58,083 nucleotides of DNA from Hyphomicrobiales bacterium (GTDB lineage Bacteria > Pseudomonadota > Alphaproteobacteria > Rhizobiales > Methyloligellaceae), in the NCBI GenBank assembly GCA_021775595.1, contig JAJFHN010000040.1, forward strand, positions 1-58,083, written 5' to 3'. Of the stretch, positions 7,070 through 15,231 are shown one piece after another. A program made the translations under genes and the position numbers. Below the pieces are notes generated by a model. That model saw nothing but the letters and a program-made list of their open reading frames with translations, did no database searches and had not been told where the DNA came from. The number at the start of each line of letters is the position of its first letter. The first letter of the stretch is position 1.

Positions 7070-8179
7070 CTAACTCTCGGATTTCTGCATCTCCGCCACA
7101 ATGGCCTCGCCCATCGCCGCTGTCGAGACTTGGCTCTTGCCCTCCTGCATGATGTCTGCGGTGCGTAGGTCGGCGTCCAGAACGCCGGCGATCGCCGCCT
7201 CCAGCCGGTCGGCGGCATCGGCCTGATCGAAGGAATAGCGCAGCGCCATGGCGAAGCTGGCGATTGTGGCGATTGGATTGGCCAAACCGTTGCCTGCAAT
7301 GTCGGGCGCCGAGCCGTGCACCGGCTCATACATGGCCCGACGTTTGCCGTCAGCATCTTCAGGCCCAAGGGAGGCCGAGGGCAACATGCCGAGCGAACCC
7401 GTCAGCATTGCCGCTTGGTCCGACAGCATGTCGCCAAACAGATTGTCGGTCAGGATAACGTCGAATTGCTTGGGGGCGCGAACCAACTGCATGGCACAGG
7501 CGTCGGCCAAAATATGCTGCAGCTCAACGTCTGAATAATCTGCCGCATGCACCTCGTTCACGACCTCGTTCCACAACACGCCCGAGACCATCACATTGCG
7601 CTTTTCTGCCGAGTGCACCAGGTTGCGCCGTTTTCGCGCCAAATCGAAAGCGACATGGGCGATGCGTTCGATTTCGAAGGTGTCGTAAACCTGGGTGTCG
7701 ACAGCCCTTTTCTGGCCGTTGCCGAGTTCGGTGATGGCCTTGGGCTCGCCGAAATAGACGCCACCGGTGAGCTCGCGGACGATCATGATATCCAAACCCT
7801 CGACGATGTCCCGCTTTAGGGACGAGGCATCAGCCAGGGCGGGATAGCAGATCGCGGGGCGCAAATTTGCAAACAGGTTGAGGTCCTTGCGCAAACGCAA
7901 CAGGCCGGCCTCGGGACGCTTGTCGAACGCGACGCCGTCCCATTTGGGCCCACCGACCGCGCCCAGCATCACCGCATCGGCTTTCAGCGCTTTCTCGATC
8001 GTCGCATCGGAGACGGCTTCGCCATGATCGTCATAGGCGCATCCCCCGACGAGATCGGTTTCGGTTTCGACGTCGCAAATGCCATTTTGCTTGAGCCAAG
8101 CGACGACGCGCTCGACCTCCGCCATGACCTCGGGGCCGATGCCATCGCCTGGAAGCAAAAGAAGATTGAAGGACGCCAT
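7070..8179 (-). CDS. leuB: 3-Isopropylmalate dehydrogenase
   Basis: A 369-residue beta-decarboxylating dehydrogenase that oxidises 3-isopropylmalate to 2-ketoisocaproate in leucine synthesis. The opening [23 protein letters not shown], the Arg-rich [16 protein letters not shown] and [16 protein letters not shown], the Lys/Asp active-site stretch and metal ligands in [18 protein letters not shown], and [17 protein letters not shown] (cofactor site) are all present. Length is normal. It lies in the leu/asd minus-strand block, downstream of leuD but separated from it by a GMC dehydrogenase pair and a plus-strand TPR gene. Confidence 0.96.
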   Translation of the reverse strand: MASFNLLLLPGDGIGPEVMAEVERVVAWLKQNGICDVETETDLVGGCAYDDHGEAVSDATIEKALKADAVMLGAVGGPKWDGVAFDKRPEAGLLRLRKDLNLFANLRPAICYPALADASSLKRDIVEGLDIMIVRELTGGVYFGEPKAITELGNGQKRAVDTQVYDTFEIERIAHVAFDLARKRRNLVHSAEKRNVMVSGVLWNEVVNEVHAADYSDVELQHILADACAMQLVRAPKQFDVILTDNLFGDMLSDQAAMLTGSLGMLPSASLGPEDADGKRRAMYEPVHGSAPDIAGNGLANPIATIASFAMALRYSFDQADAADRLEAAIAGVLDADLRTADIMQEGKSQVSTAAMGEAIVAEMQKSES

Positions 8180-8266
8180 ACCACGCTCGCTGATGTTGAT
8201 TTTGCCGGTTTGAATGTGCCGGACAATATTGGATTGAGGGAAATTGGGAAGAGCGTATTGCGCCCG

Positions 8267-9838
8267 CTACAGCGCACCCTTGGCCATCTGATCGCGGATA
8301 TAATCGGCTTGACGCAACGCCAGCGCCACAATGGTCAGCGTCGGATTTTCAGCGCCACCAGTGGTGAACTGGCTGCCATCGGATACAAACAAGTTTTCGA
8401 CATCGTGCGCCTGTCCCCATTTGTTGACCACGCCATCATCGGATTTTTCGCTCATCCGGTTCGTGCCCAAATTGTGCGTCGAAGGATAGGGCGGGGTTGG
8501 AAAGGTACGCACCGCGCCAACCGCGTCATAGAGGGCGCGGCCGCGCTCATAGGCATGAGCGCGCATGGCCAGGTCATTGGCATGATCGTCATAGTGCACA
8601 TTGGGAATGGCCATCCCGTGCTTGTCTTTCTCGCTCGCGTGCAGGCTGACCTTGTTGCTTTCCTGTGGCATGTCCTCGCCCACCAGCCACATGCCCGCCA
8701 TGTGGTCGTAGGAGTCCATGGCGCTGGTGAAGTCGCGGCCCCAGGCACCGGGCTGCAGGAAGGCGGCGAGGAAGGGCAGGCCGAGCGCCACAGTCTCCAT
8801 CTCGTAACCGCCGACAAATCCCCGATTTGGCGCATTGACAGATTCGTCGGTGACGATGCCGGCCATGGTGGTGCCGCGATACATGTGCACCGGGCGTTCG
8901 AAAATGGCGTACACCGAGCCGGTCATATGGCGCATATAGTTGCGTCCCACCTGACCGGAGGAGTTTGCCAGGCCGTCGGGAAAGGTGCTTGAGCTCGAAT
9001 TCAGCAGCAGCCTTGGACTCTCAATCGAATTTCCGGCGACGGCCACGATGCGCGCCTTTTGGCGTTGCAGCTGACCTGATTTGTCGGCGTAGACGACGGC
9101 GGAGACTTTGCCTTGAGCGTCGTGCTCGATGGTGAGCACCTGGGCGTCCGGTCGCACCTCAAGGTTTCCGGTCGCCTCGCCCTTGGGAATTTCGGCATAG
9201 AGGGTCGACCATTTCGCGCCCATTTTGCAGCCTTGCAAACAAAAGCCGATCTGCTGGCAGGCGTTGCGTCCATCACGGGGCTGCGAGTTGACGGCCATGC
9301 GGCCCGAGTGACACTTCTTGTAGCCAAGCTTGTCGGCGCCAGCCTTCAACACCTTGAAATTGTTGTTGCCGGGTAGACCGGGAATGTCGTTCGTCCGTGT
9401 CACGCCCATGCGCGCCTCGGCTTTGGCGTAGTAGGGCTCGAGATCAGCCAGCGTGATCGGCCAGTCGAGCAAATTGGCGCCTTTGACATCACCATAGGTG
9501 CTGGCGGCCTTGAGCTCATGGTCCTGCATGCGCAGCGAGGCGCCGGCCCAATGGATCGAGGTGCCGCCCACGGCTTTGACGATCCATGCGGGCAGATTTG
9601 GAAAATCTCGCGCCACTTGCCAGCTGCCCGATGTCGTGCGCTTGTCGAGCCATGAGATCTTGTTGAACATCTCCCACTCGTCGTTGACGAAATCCTCGAT
9701 TTCGTAGCGGGGACCTGCTTCGAGCACCACCGTCTTGATACCGGCTTGCGCGAGCGCGGTGGCAAGTGTGCCGCCGCCCGCACCCGAACCGACAACCACG
9801 GCCAGCGAAGCGTCGTCTTTGTCGAATTGCGTTGCCAT
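8267..9838 (-). CDS. GMC-type FAD dehydrogenase, large subunit (gluconate/glucose-dehydrogenase type)
   Basis: A 523-residue GMC oxidoreductase. The FAD-binding GSGAGGG is at residues 17-23, VLEAGPRYE follows, and the C-terminal GMC domain has NLGTNRM and FVSDGSQFTTGGAENPTLT. The spacing C-x5-C-x3-C in CQQIGFCLQGC matches the 3Fe-4S-binding cysteines I recall for the catalytic subunit of bacterial FAD-glucose dehydrogenase, so electrons may leave through an iron-sulfur cluster. No signal peptide is visible. The gene directly upstream encodes a Tat-exported small subunit, so the complex would be carried to the periplasm together. No cytochrome c subunit is next to it. The substrate (sugar, sugar acid or other alcohol) cannot be told. 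Confidence 0.85.
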   Translation of the reverse strand: MATQFDKDDASLAVVVGSGAGGGTLATALAQAGIKTVVLEAGPRYEIEDFVNDEWEMFNKISWLDKRTTSGSWQVARDFPNLPAWIVKAVGGTSIHWAGASLRMQDHELKAASTYGDVKGANLLDWPITLADLEPYYAKAEARMGVTRTNDIPGLPGNNNFKVLKAGADKLGYKKCHSGRMAVNSQPRDGRNACQQIGFCLQGCKMGAKWSTLYAEIPKGEATGNLEVRPDAQVLTIEHDAQGKVSAVVYADKSGQLQRQKARIVAVAGNSIESPRLLLNSSSSTFPDGLANSSGQVGRNYMRHMTGSVYAIFERPVHMYRGTTMAGIVTDESVNAPNRGFVGGYEMETVALGLPFLAAFLQPGAWGRDFTSAMDSYDHMAGMWLVGEDMPQESNKVSLHASEKDKHGMAIPNVHYDDHANDLAMRAHAYERGRALYDAVGAVRTFPTPPYPSTHNLGTNRMSEKSDDGVVNKWGQAHDVENLFVSDGSQFTTGGAENPTLTIVALALRQADYIRDQMAKGAL

Positions 9839-9858
9839 CGAACCCTCCCTGTAGGCCC

Positions 9859-10392
9859 CTAGACCCAGTCGATATCGTCGAACCCGCGCTCGAGATATCC
9901 GCCCTTGTCGGCCGAGGCGCCCTCATATCCAAACTTCGGCCAAATCGCCTGGTTGTTGTAGAGACCGCTCAGCAAATCGCCGCGAAGCTTTTGAAAAAAC
10001 TCGGTAGTTTCGACCGATTGCAGCAGCGCGACGCGCTGGCCCTCCCATCCCACTTGCACATATTCGACGCCATGGGCGGCCTTGGTTTTGGCGTTGAGGT
10101 CAGTCACGCCGGACTCCAGCAGCTGCTTGAGGCTCACGTCTTCGGCCGAAGCCGCGTCATAGGGCGCCAGCGCAGTGGCGTATGCGTGGTCGGCAAGCCG
10201 GTCGTGGGGATAGATGTCGCGCGAGACCTGGATCAAGGTGCGCATGGTCGCGGGCTGGAGGGTTGTGACCTCCATCGACCAGGCACCGGATGGCGCGGCG
10301 AGCGAACCGGTGCCGACGACGAGTGCTGCGGCGCCGCCGGTCGCCAGGAAATCGCGTCGCGACAACCGCGTCCGTTTGTCCACCAAGCGCAT
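9859..10392 (-). CDS. Gluconate 2-dehydrogenase subunit 3 family protein, Tat-exported
   Basis: A 177-residue small subunit paired with the GMC dehydrogenase gene that starts 20 bases downstream. The N-terminus has a twin-arginine signal, SRRDFLATGGAAALVVGTG, ending near APSGAWS. The mature part has LIQVSRDIYPHDRLADHAYA, LESGVTDLNAKTKAAHG and FFQKLRGDLLSGLYNNQAIWPKFGYEGAS, the pattern of the gluconate-dehydrogenase subunit 3 family. This subunit acts as chaperone and Tat carrier for the large subunit. The start ATG follows GGAGGGAAAGCG. Confidence 0.85.
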   Translation of the reverse strand: MRLVDKRTRLSRRDFLATGGAAALVVGTGSLAAPSGAWSMEVTTLQPATMRTLIQVSRDIYPHDRLADHAYATALAPYDAASAEDVSLKQLLESGVTDLNAKTKAAHGVEYVQVGWEGQRVALLQSVETTEFFQKLRGDLLSGLYNNQAIWPKFGYEGASADKGGYLERGFDDIDWV

Positions 10393-10609
10393 CGCTTTCC
10401 CTCCTGTCGCTTGAACATCGAGACCAGCTTAGCGAACAGGCCGGGCGGGCGGCAAGGGCTGCGGCGGATCGTTAGGTCCAATTTCCGTTCAGCTGGCGGT
10501 CGGTGACGCATGTTGTTTGCTGAATGCGGCAGTCCTCACGCTGGTGACAACCGGCCATTGTCAGATATAGGTTTGTGCGTCTGAAGTTCATAGTCGCAAC
10601 GGGTGTCCG

Positions 10610-11731
10610 ATGCCTCGACTCCGCCACGCCATGTCTCTCGCGACGTTCAGCGTTCTGTCGGTGCTGTCTCTCGATGCCCAGCTTGCAGAAACCCGAGCAG
10701 ACGATGTTTCAGATTGCCTTGATGGACTGGGAGACACGATTATTCACGGGTGTTCGCAGATCATTAAGTCCGGACGGCTGCTTGGGAAACCGATCGGCAA
10801 GACAAATCTCGCCGTTGCCTACAACAACCGCGGCAACGCCTACCGGCAAAAGGGCGATTATGACCGTGCAATTACAGACCTTAGCCAGGCCATAAAGCTC
10901 GATCCGAAAATTGCAAGTGCCCATACAAACCGCGCCAACGCCTACTATTACAAGCGTGATTTTGCCCGCGCCATCGCCGATTTTGATGAAGCCATCAAGC
11001 TCAAGCCGTTGGACGCCGCCCTATACGGAAACCGCGGCAACGCCCACCACGCCACTGGTGACTACAACCAAGCGATCGCCGACTACAGCGATGCGATCCG
11101 GCTCAATTCGAATTTTGCCAGCGCCTACACCGGCCGTGGTAATTCCCACAGAAAGAAGGGCCAATACGACAGCGCAATAGCCGACTTTGACCAAGCCATC
11201 GCGCTCAACCCCAATGACGCCAAAGCGCACAACTACCGCGGCTTAATATACAGAATGAAAGGTCAATATGAACGCGCCATCGCCGACTACAACGAGGCGA
11301 TCCGGCTCAACTCGAAGGAATCTATCGTCTACTTCAACCGAGGCAGCGCGCACCACGACAATGGCAACCACGACAGCGCCATTGCTGACTACAGCGAGGC
11401 AATCCGGCTCAATCCGAGCTACGTCATTGCATATAACAATCGCGGCGGGGCCCGCCACGATAAGGGCGATTACAACCGCGCCATTGCTGACTACAGCGAG
11501 GCAATCCGTCTCAACTCGAAATTCGTTGACGCATATATCAACCGGGCAATCGCCTATGAAAAAATTGGCCAGCGGGACAAAGCCATCACCGACTACCGGA
11601 AGGCTATTGAGCTACGCTCTGGAAAAAAAGTGGAAATGAACAACCCTGGTTACGTTCCCGATTTTAGGGCCCGGACTGCCGGCTCGAAAATCCACTACGT
11701 CCTTATCGAAAGCGGGGACGACCTCGCCTGA
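10610..11731 (+). CDS. Secreted tetratricopeptide-repeat protein, eight TPR units
   Basis: A 373-residue protein with an N-terminal hydrophobic segment (LATFSVLSVLSLDAQLA) and a short Cys-containing region (DCLDGLGDTIIHGCSQII). Residues 68-339 are eight uninterrupted 34-residue TPRs of the type AYxNRGxAxxxKGDYxxAIADYxxAIxLN. The tail after residue 340 is not repeated. The Cys segment (DC...GCxxIIxxG) is shared with the TPR protein at 17694-18197, so the two are related. TPR arrays bind protein partners; no partner is evident. The ribosome binding site is weak (GGGTGTCCG), and an internal ATG at codon 8 could also serve. Confidence 0.8.
   Translation: MPRLRHAMSLATFSVLSVLSLDAQLAETRADDVSDCLDGLGDTIIHGCSQIIKSGRLLGKPIGKTNLAVAYNNRGNAYRQKGDYDRAITDLSQAIKLDPKIASAHTNRANAYYYKRDFARAIADFDEAIKLKPLDAALYGNRGNAHHATGDYNQAIADYSDAIRLNSNFASAYTGRGNSHRKKGQYDSAIADFDQAIALNPNDAKAHNYRGLIYRMKGQYERAIADYNEAIRLNSKESIVYFNRGSAHHDNGNHDSAIADYSEAIRLNPSYVIAYNNRGGARHDKGDYNRAIADYSEAIRLNSKFVDAYINRAIAYEKIGQRDKAITDYRKAIELRSGKKVEMNNPGYVPDFRARTAGSKIHYVLIESGDDLA
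10811..11626 (+). repeat. Eight tandem 102-bp TPR-coding units
   Basis: The TPR array is a run of eight 102-base units with no insertions. Units 6 and 7 are nearly identical in their second half: 31 bases at 11376-11406 recur at 11478-11508, exactly 102 bases on. This suggests recent unit duplication and room for copy-number change by slippage or recombination. Confidence 0.85.
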
Positions 11732-11820
11732 AAGACTTAAGCGTTCCGGATCGTCCAACCGATCGCGAGACGATCCAACGCCCCCTACAGGCAATAGTTC
11801 GACCGGCTGATGCATTGCCG

Positions 11821-12426
11821 TCAGGCCCAGGGGCGGGCCAGGCGATTCTTTTCTTCGAATGCCTTGATGTCCGCTGATTTCTGCAGTGTCAGTCCGATAT
11901 CGTCTAGTCCCTCGATCATGCAGGTCTTGTGATGGGGATCGATGTCAAATTCGAGCACGCCGCCATTGGGCCGGGTGATTTGCTGGGCCTGAAGATCGAT
12001 GGTGAATGTCGCGTTGGCGCCTTGCTCAGCCTCGGCCATCAGCTCGTCAATCGTGGCCTGTGGCAGCGCTATCGGCAGAATGCCGTTCTTGAAGCAATTG
12101 TTGAAGAAGATGTCGGCGAACGATGGCGCGATCACACACCTAATGCCGAAGTCGAGCAGAGCCCATGGGGCGTGCTCGCGGCTCGAGCCGCAACCGAAAT
12201 TTTGGCCGGCTATCAGAATTGTCGCCTCCCGGTAGGCCGGCTGGTTGAGCACAAACTCGGCGATCTCCTCACCCGCGTCGTCGAAGCGCATTTCAAAAAA
12301 TAAGCTGGCCCCCAGACCCGTGCGCTTGATGGTCTTCAAGAACTGTTTGGGAATGATCATGTCGGTGTCGACATTGATCATCGGCAAGGGCGCGGCCACG
12401 CCGGTGAGTGTGGTGAATTTTTCCAT
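11821..12426 (-). CDS. leuD: 3-Isopropylmalate dehydratase small subunit
   Basis: A 201-residue swivel-domain subunit of isopropylmalate isomerase, partner of LeuC in leucine synthesis. It has [29 protein letters not shown] (substrate-recognition loop), [16 protein letters not shown] and a C-terminal [10 protein letters not shown] helix. Length is normal. GAGGACAT precedes the ATG. It lies about 2.8 kb downstream of leuC, with several small genes between them on the same strand. Confidence 0.95.
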   Translation of the reverse strand: MEKFTTLTGVAAPLPMINVDTDMIIPKQFLKTIKRTGLGASLFFEMRFDDAGEEIAEFVLNQPAYREATILIAGQNFGCGSSREHAPWALLDFGIRCVIAPSFADIFFNNCFKNGILPIALPQATIDELMAEAEQGANATFTIDLQAQQITRPNGGVLEFDIDPHHKTCMIEGLDDIGLTLQKSADIKAFEEKNRLARPWA

Positions 12427-12446
12427 ATGTCCTCTTCGTCGAACGC

Positions 12447-12959
12447 TTAGCCGCTGGCGTCGGGTCCGGCCTGGGGCGGCTTGCTCTGGTCATAGCATTT
12501 GGCCATTGTGCGGCAGCGCTGGGGGCCCGGCGGATGCACGTAGTCGCCAGGATGATCTTCCAGAAAATCGCATATCTGCATCAGACCTTGGCGGTTCAAC
12601 CATCCCTCCTTACGGCCACGCTTGACCGCGTAACAGTCAGCCCGCGGCTCGCTGCGGCCATGAACCTGGTGTCCGCATTCGTGTGCGTAAACATAGAGCC
12701 GCACGGGATCGGGCAGGGTTTCAAGCTTGTTGGGATTCAGAATTATCAAGCCATCGCTCGCGCCGCCATAGTCCCAAAACGAGTGATCCATCAGGGTTGG
12801 CGTGCGGCCACAGCGCATGGCCCGGCCGGCCACCAGCAGCTTGCCCGGCTGGACAAGCTCCGGGCGTGGCGCGGCTGAAACGTCGCGCCAGTCGAGCGTG
12901 CCCGCCAAGAACACTGCGCAAAACACCAGCGCCGCGGCGATCTCCAGCTGTCGTCGCAT
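12447..12959 (-). CDS. Secreted HExxH (zincin-like) protein, copy 1
   Basis: A 170-residue protein with a signal peptide ([16 protein letters not shown]) and several Cys. The core has HECGH at residues 93-97, then E104 and D108 in [12 protein letters not shown]. The arrangement HExxH followed by E-x3-D-C is like that of small zinc metallopeptidases of the YpfJ type, where the downstream Glu is the third zinc ligand. The rest ([32 protein letters not shown]) is shared with the neighbour at 13039-13575. Secretion and peptidase activity are inferences; no published function is known to me. It sits directly upstream of leuD with 20 bases between. Confidence 0.65.
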   Translation of the reverse strand: MRRQLEIAAALVFCAVFLAGTLDWRDVSAAPRPELVQPGKLLVAGRAMRCGRTPTLMDHSFWDYGGASDGLIILNPNKLETLPDPVRLYVYAHECGHQVHGRSEPRADCYAVKRGRKEGWLNRQGLMQICDFLEDHPGDYVHPPGPQRCRTMAKCYDQSKPPQAGPDASG

Positions 12960-13038
12960 TCCGCCCTACCAGAGCCTCCCCATTGCACGCGCCCCTCAAG
13001 AGCGCCTGCGATACCACAAATTCTTTGGGTTCAAACGA

Positions 13039-13575
13039 TCAGTTCGGCGTGCTGGAGGCCCGCGTCGCCGCATCCCTGTAGCACACCCGCATCTTCTCGC
13101 ACCTGACGGTGCCCGCATCATGCTCGCCGTCGCCCTTGAGCTTGGAAATGAAACTGCAAATTTGCGCCATGCCCTGCGCATTGAGCCAACCATAGCGGCG
13201 GCCGCGCTTTACGGCGAAACAATCGGCGGCTTCTTCGTTGCGGCCAACGAATTGATGGCCGCACTCATGAGCGTAGACATAGAACTTGACCGTGGTGGGC
13301 AAGCCCTTCAAGCGCTCTGGATTGAGGATCACGAAGCCCGGATAAGCGCCGCCCCAACTGTCGAATTTTGGGTCCATGACGGTCGGCCGGTTGCCGCAGT
13401 ACTTTCGCTTCCCGTCGATTACAAGTTTGCCCTTGGGTACCAACTTCGCGCGCGGGCCTACCTCCTTGAGGTAATCCTCAAGCGAGATGTCCAGGTGCGA
13501 TTGTGCCACGACGGGCGCAGACCAAATGGCCAATACGAGGGCACTTGTGATCATGCAAAACAATTTGAGGCGCAT
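13039..13575 (-). CDS. Secreted HExxH (zincin-like) protein, copy 2
   Basis: A 178-residue paralogue of the preceding entry. Signal peptide MITSALVLAIWSAPVVAQ; HECGH at residues 103-107; E114 and D118 in EEAADCFAVKRG. Shared blocks include [38 protein letters not shown] and GWLNAQGMAQICSF. Cysteines near residue 60, after the active site and near the C-terminus are kept in both copies, so disulphides are likely. AAGGACCGAGACAA precedes the ATG. A strong inverted repeat lies 16 bases upstream. It is divergent from the secreted TPR gene at 13812. Confidence 0.65.
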   Translation of the reverse strand: MRLKLFCMITSALVLAIWSAPVVAQSHLDISLEDYLKEVGPRAKLVPKGKLVIDGKRKYCGNRPTVMDPKFDSWGGAYPGFVILNPERLKGLPTTVKFYVYAHECGHQFVGRNEEAADCFAVKRGRRYGWLNAQGMAQICSFISKLKGDGEHDAGTVRCEKMRVCYRDAATRASSTPN

Positions 13576-13590
13576 TTGTCTCGGTCCTTC

Positions 13591-13628
13591 CGGCCAGCGA
13601 CGGCCACTTTATTATGCCGTCGCGGCCG
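13591..13628. promoter_or_regulatory. Long inverted repeat upstream of HExxH copy 2
   Basis: GCGACGGC at 13597-13604 pairs perfectly with GCCGTCGC at 13616-13623. The stem extends by five more pairs (13591-13595 with 13624-13628) across one unpaired A at 13596. The 11-base loop is A+T-rich and, read on the minus strand, contains CATAAT, a possible -10 element. It could be an operator around a minus-strand promoter or a 5' leader hairpin of the HExxH gene. Confidence 0.5.
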
Positions 13629-13675
13629 CCGCAATGCACTCTTAGCCACGGGCAACTGGCTTCGATGGGCCGGTT

Positions 13676-13708
13676 TCGTGATAGAATCGTGATTGAAACG
13701 TGATCAAG
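13676..13708. promoter_or_regulatory. Three tandem 11-bp repeats (CGTGAT core)
   Basis: TCGTGATAGAA, TCGTGATTGAA and ACGTGATCAAG follow each other without a gap, giving three CGTGAT cores exactly 11 bases, one helical turn, apart. They sit between the divergent HExxH gene (start 13575) and TPR gene (start 13812). Such phasing is typical of a site for a protein binding cooperatively along one face of DNA. The regulator is unknown. Confidence 0.5.
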
Positions 13709-13811
13709 CTACCGCGCCTTCGGAGAATTCCGGATATAAGCTTGGAAGAGCGAATGTGATCGCGACCAGACTAGCCCTTGCGCTGGGCACGGGATTGAAA
13801 GGAGAACCGTC

Positions 13812-14459
13812 ATGACACGCCAATCATGCTTGATGGCACGCAGAGCCGCCTGGGCCGCGATCTCTTTTGGGCTCGCGATGGCGCTTTATGTGGCAGGCGC
13901 ATCGCATGTGCTGGCGCTGGGTGGCGGTGGCGGCAGCAGTCCTTCCCAAAGCGCGGCGCCGCGCTGCCCATCGGGTCAATATTACAGCCAGCGCTGCAAG
14001 GAATGCGCGCGGCAGTGCCGCTCAAACTATGTGTGGGAGTGCGGCCGGGGCTGCGTTCTACGAACCGGCATGATCATGCCGGATGAAGATATCTATGCCG
14101 AAGCCGTATCGCTGATCCGCGCCCGGCACTATTCGCAAGGGCTCGAACTGCTTTGGGCAATCGAAACGCGCCAAGATCCCAAGGTGCTGAATTATATCGG
14201 CTTTGCGACGCGCAAATTGGGCGATGTCGATAAGGGCATCACCTACTATCACAAGGCGTTGGCAATCGATCCCGACTACACGCTGGCTCGCGAATATCTG
14301 GGCGAGGGGTATCTGCAGAAGGGCGACGTCGCCTCGGCCAGGCGGCAGCTTGGCGAGATCAAGAACCGATGCGGTGCGAGCTGCCGCGAATACACCGTGC
14401 TCGCGGCAGCAATCGTCGATCACGAAGCCGGCCGAATGCCGGGCAAGGCGAGCTGGTGA
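13812..14459 (+). CDS. Secreted TPR-containing protein with Cys-rich N-terminal part
   Basis: A 215-residue protein with a signal-like segment (AAISFGLAMALYVAGASHVLA), then a Gly/Ser linker and a Cys-rich stretch (eight Cys between about residues 53 and 80, including CKECARQC and CGRGC). The second half is TPR-like: YSQGLELLWAIE, VLNYIGFATRKLGDVDKGITYY, LAIDPDYTLAREYLGEGYL. A final Cys pair is in NRCGASC. The start has AAAGGAGAACCGTC before the ATG. The Cys-rich part may be disulphide-bonded or metal-binding. I do not recognise a named family. It is divergent from the HExxH pair and may be controlled together with it through the repeats at 13676-13708. Confidence 0.7.
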   Translation: MTRQSCLMARRAAWAAISFGLAMALYVAGASHVLALGGGGGSSPSQSAAPRCPSGQYYSQRCKECARQCRSNYVWECGRGCVLRTGMIMPDEDIYAEAVSLIRARHYSQGLELLWAIETRQDPKVLNYIGFATRKLGDVDKGITYYHKALAIDPDYTLAREYLGEGYLQKGDVASARRQLGEIKNRCGASCREYTVLAAAIVDHEAGRMPGKASW

Positions 14460-14517
14460 CAGGCCGCCGCACGGCGCCACCCTTCTCTTCGCGGCGAAGC
14501 GGCCAGCAGCCTTAAGC

Positions 14518-14817
14518 TCATGTCATCTCGTCGCGCACGACCAGCATCGCGCGCACGCCGACAATGACGCGCAACGTTTTATCGAGCAAATGAGCCTCGC
14601 GGGCAGAGAGATTGGCGACACGGACGTCGACCGATAGCTCCCCGCCATCGCCGTCTTCGGTGCTGGCGTGGACGCGTTCAGGCACCGCGCCAAGCTTGGC
14701 GAAAGGCGCCAAGATTCGTGGCAGCATGCCCGTACGGGCGTCGGCGGTTATGAAGAAACAGACTTTGAGGAGTTTCGCATCCGGCGCGAGCGGGCCGGTC
14801 GAATAGAGCGCTGTCAT
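14518..14817 (-). CDS. Small ACT-like domain protein
   Basis: A 99-residue protein whose layout resembles a single ACT domain: LKVCFFITADARTGMLPRI (strand, loop and helix), LGAVPERVHAS and ELSVDVRVANLS (strands), and a second helix HLLDKTLRVIVGVRAMLVV. ACT domains bind amino acids and regulate biosynthetic enzymes, for example the small subunit of acetohydroxyacid synthase. Its place inside the leucine block hints at a regulatory role, but this is only inference. GAAGG precedes the ATG. No other domain is present. Confidence 0.55.
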   Translation of the reverse strand: MTALYSTGPLAPDAKLLKVCFFITADARTGMLPRILAPFAKLGAVPERVHASTEDGDGGELSVDVRVANLSAREAHLLDKTLRVIVGVRAMLVVRDEMT

Positions 14818-14986
14818 GGGAGAAATACCTTCAGCAGACTTCGTATGAACGGATGGGTGACGTCCCGGCGCCCTCAGGCGGCCGGGTCGGTAATCCGTTC
14901 GATCGAAATCCTTTGAAAGCGGCTCTGCATGGCGGGCACTTAATCACGCCGCGCGGAGAAAGAAAAGATCAAACCGCGCCGCCGGG

Positions 14987-15199
14987 TTATCGCTCCCCGG
15001 CGTGTTCTTCGATGAAGCGCCGATAAATCGAAGCGAGCTGATCGCCATCGACCAGGTCATCTAAATTTTCGAGCAACACCGTCAGACAGTAATTGTTCGA
15101 CAACCCGGTCTCGGCGTTGATGGCGCGCAGCCTGGCGTAAGCGTCTTCAGAAAGCGCGGCGGAAAACCGTTTGGGCAATGGATATTGCTTCTTGGCCAT
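14987..15199 (-). CDS. Small ribbon-helix-helix-like protein
   Basis: A 70-residue protein starting MAKKQYPLPKRFSAALSEDA. A short strand (RFSAALS), a first helix (DAYARLRAINAETG) and a second helix (NNYCLTVLLENLDDLV) follow the ribbon-helix-helix pattern of small DNA-binding regulators, with a further C-terminal helix (ASIYRRFIEEH). A strong GGAGGAA ribosome binding site precedes the ATG. It starts 32 bases after the leuC stop, so it is on the leuC transcript and could be a local regulator. No antitoxin-toxin partner is visible. Function not established. Confidence 0.6.
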   Translation of the reverse strand: MAKKQYPLPKRFSAALSEDAYARLRAINAETGLSNNYCLTVLLENLDDLVDGDQLASIYRRFIEEHAGER

Positions 15200-15231
15200 G
15201 GGCGGTTCCTCCTGCCCGGGTCGCGGTGCGG

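Noticed and set aside
8024-8992. A 322-codon plus-strand open frame over leuB and the GMC dehydrogenase
   Set aside because: It crosses two real minus-strand genes and has no recognisable domain.
10811-11626. Regular 102-base repeats considered as a CRISPR-like or satellite array
   Set aside because: The period equals 34 codons, the units encode canonical TPRs in one open frame and there are no unique spacers.
14860-14950. An 18-codon frame upstream of the ACT-like gene considered as an attenuation leader peptide
   Set aside because: It has no run of Leu or other branched-chain codons, and no terminator/antiterminator pair is visible.
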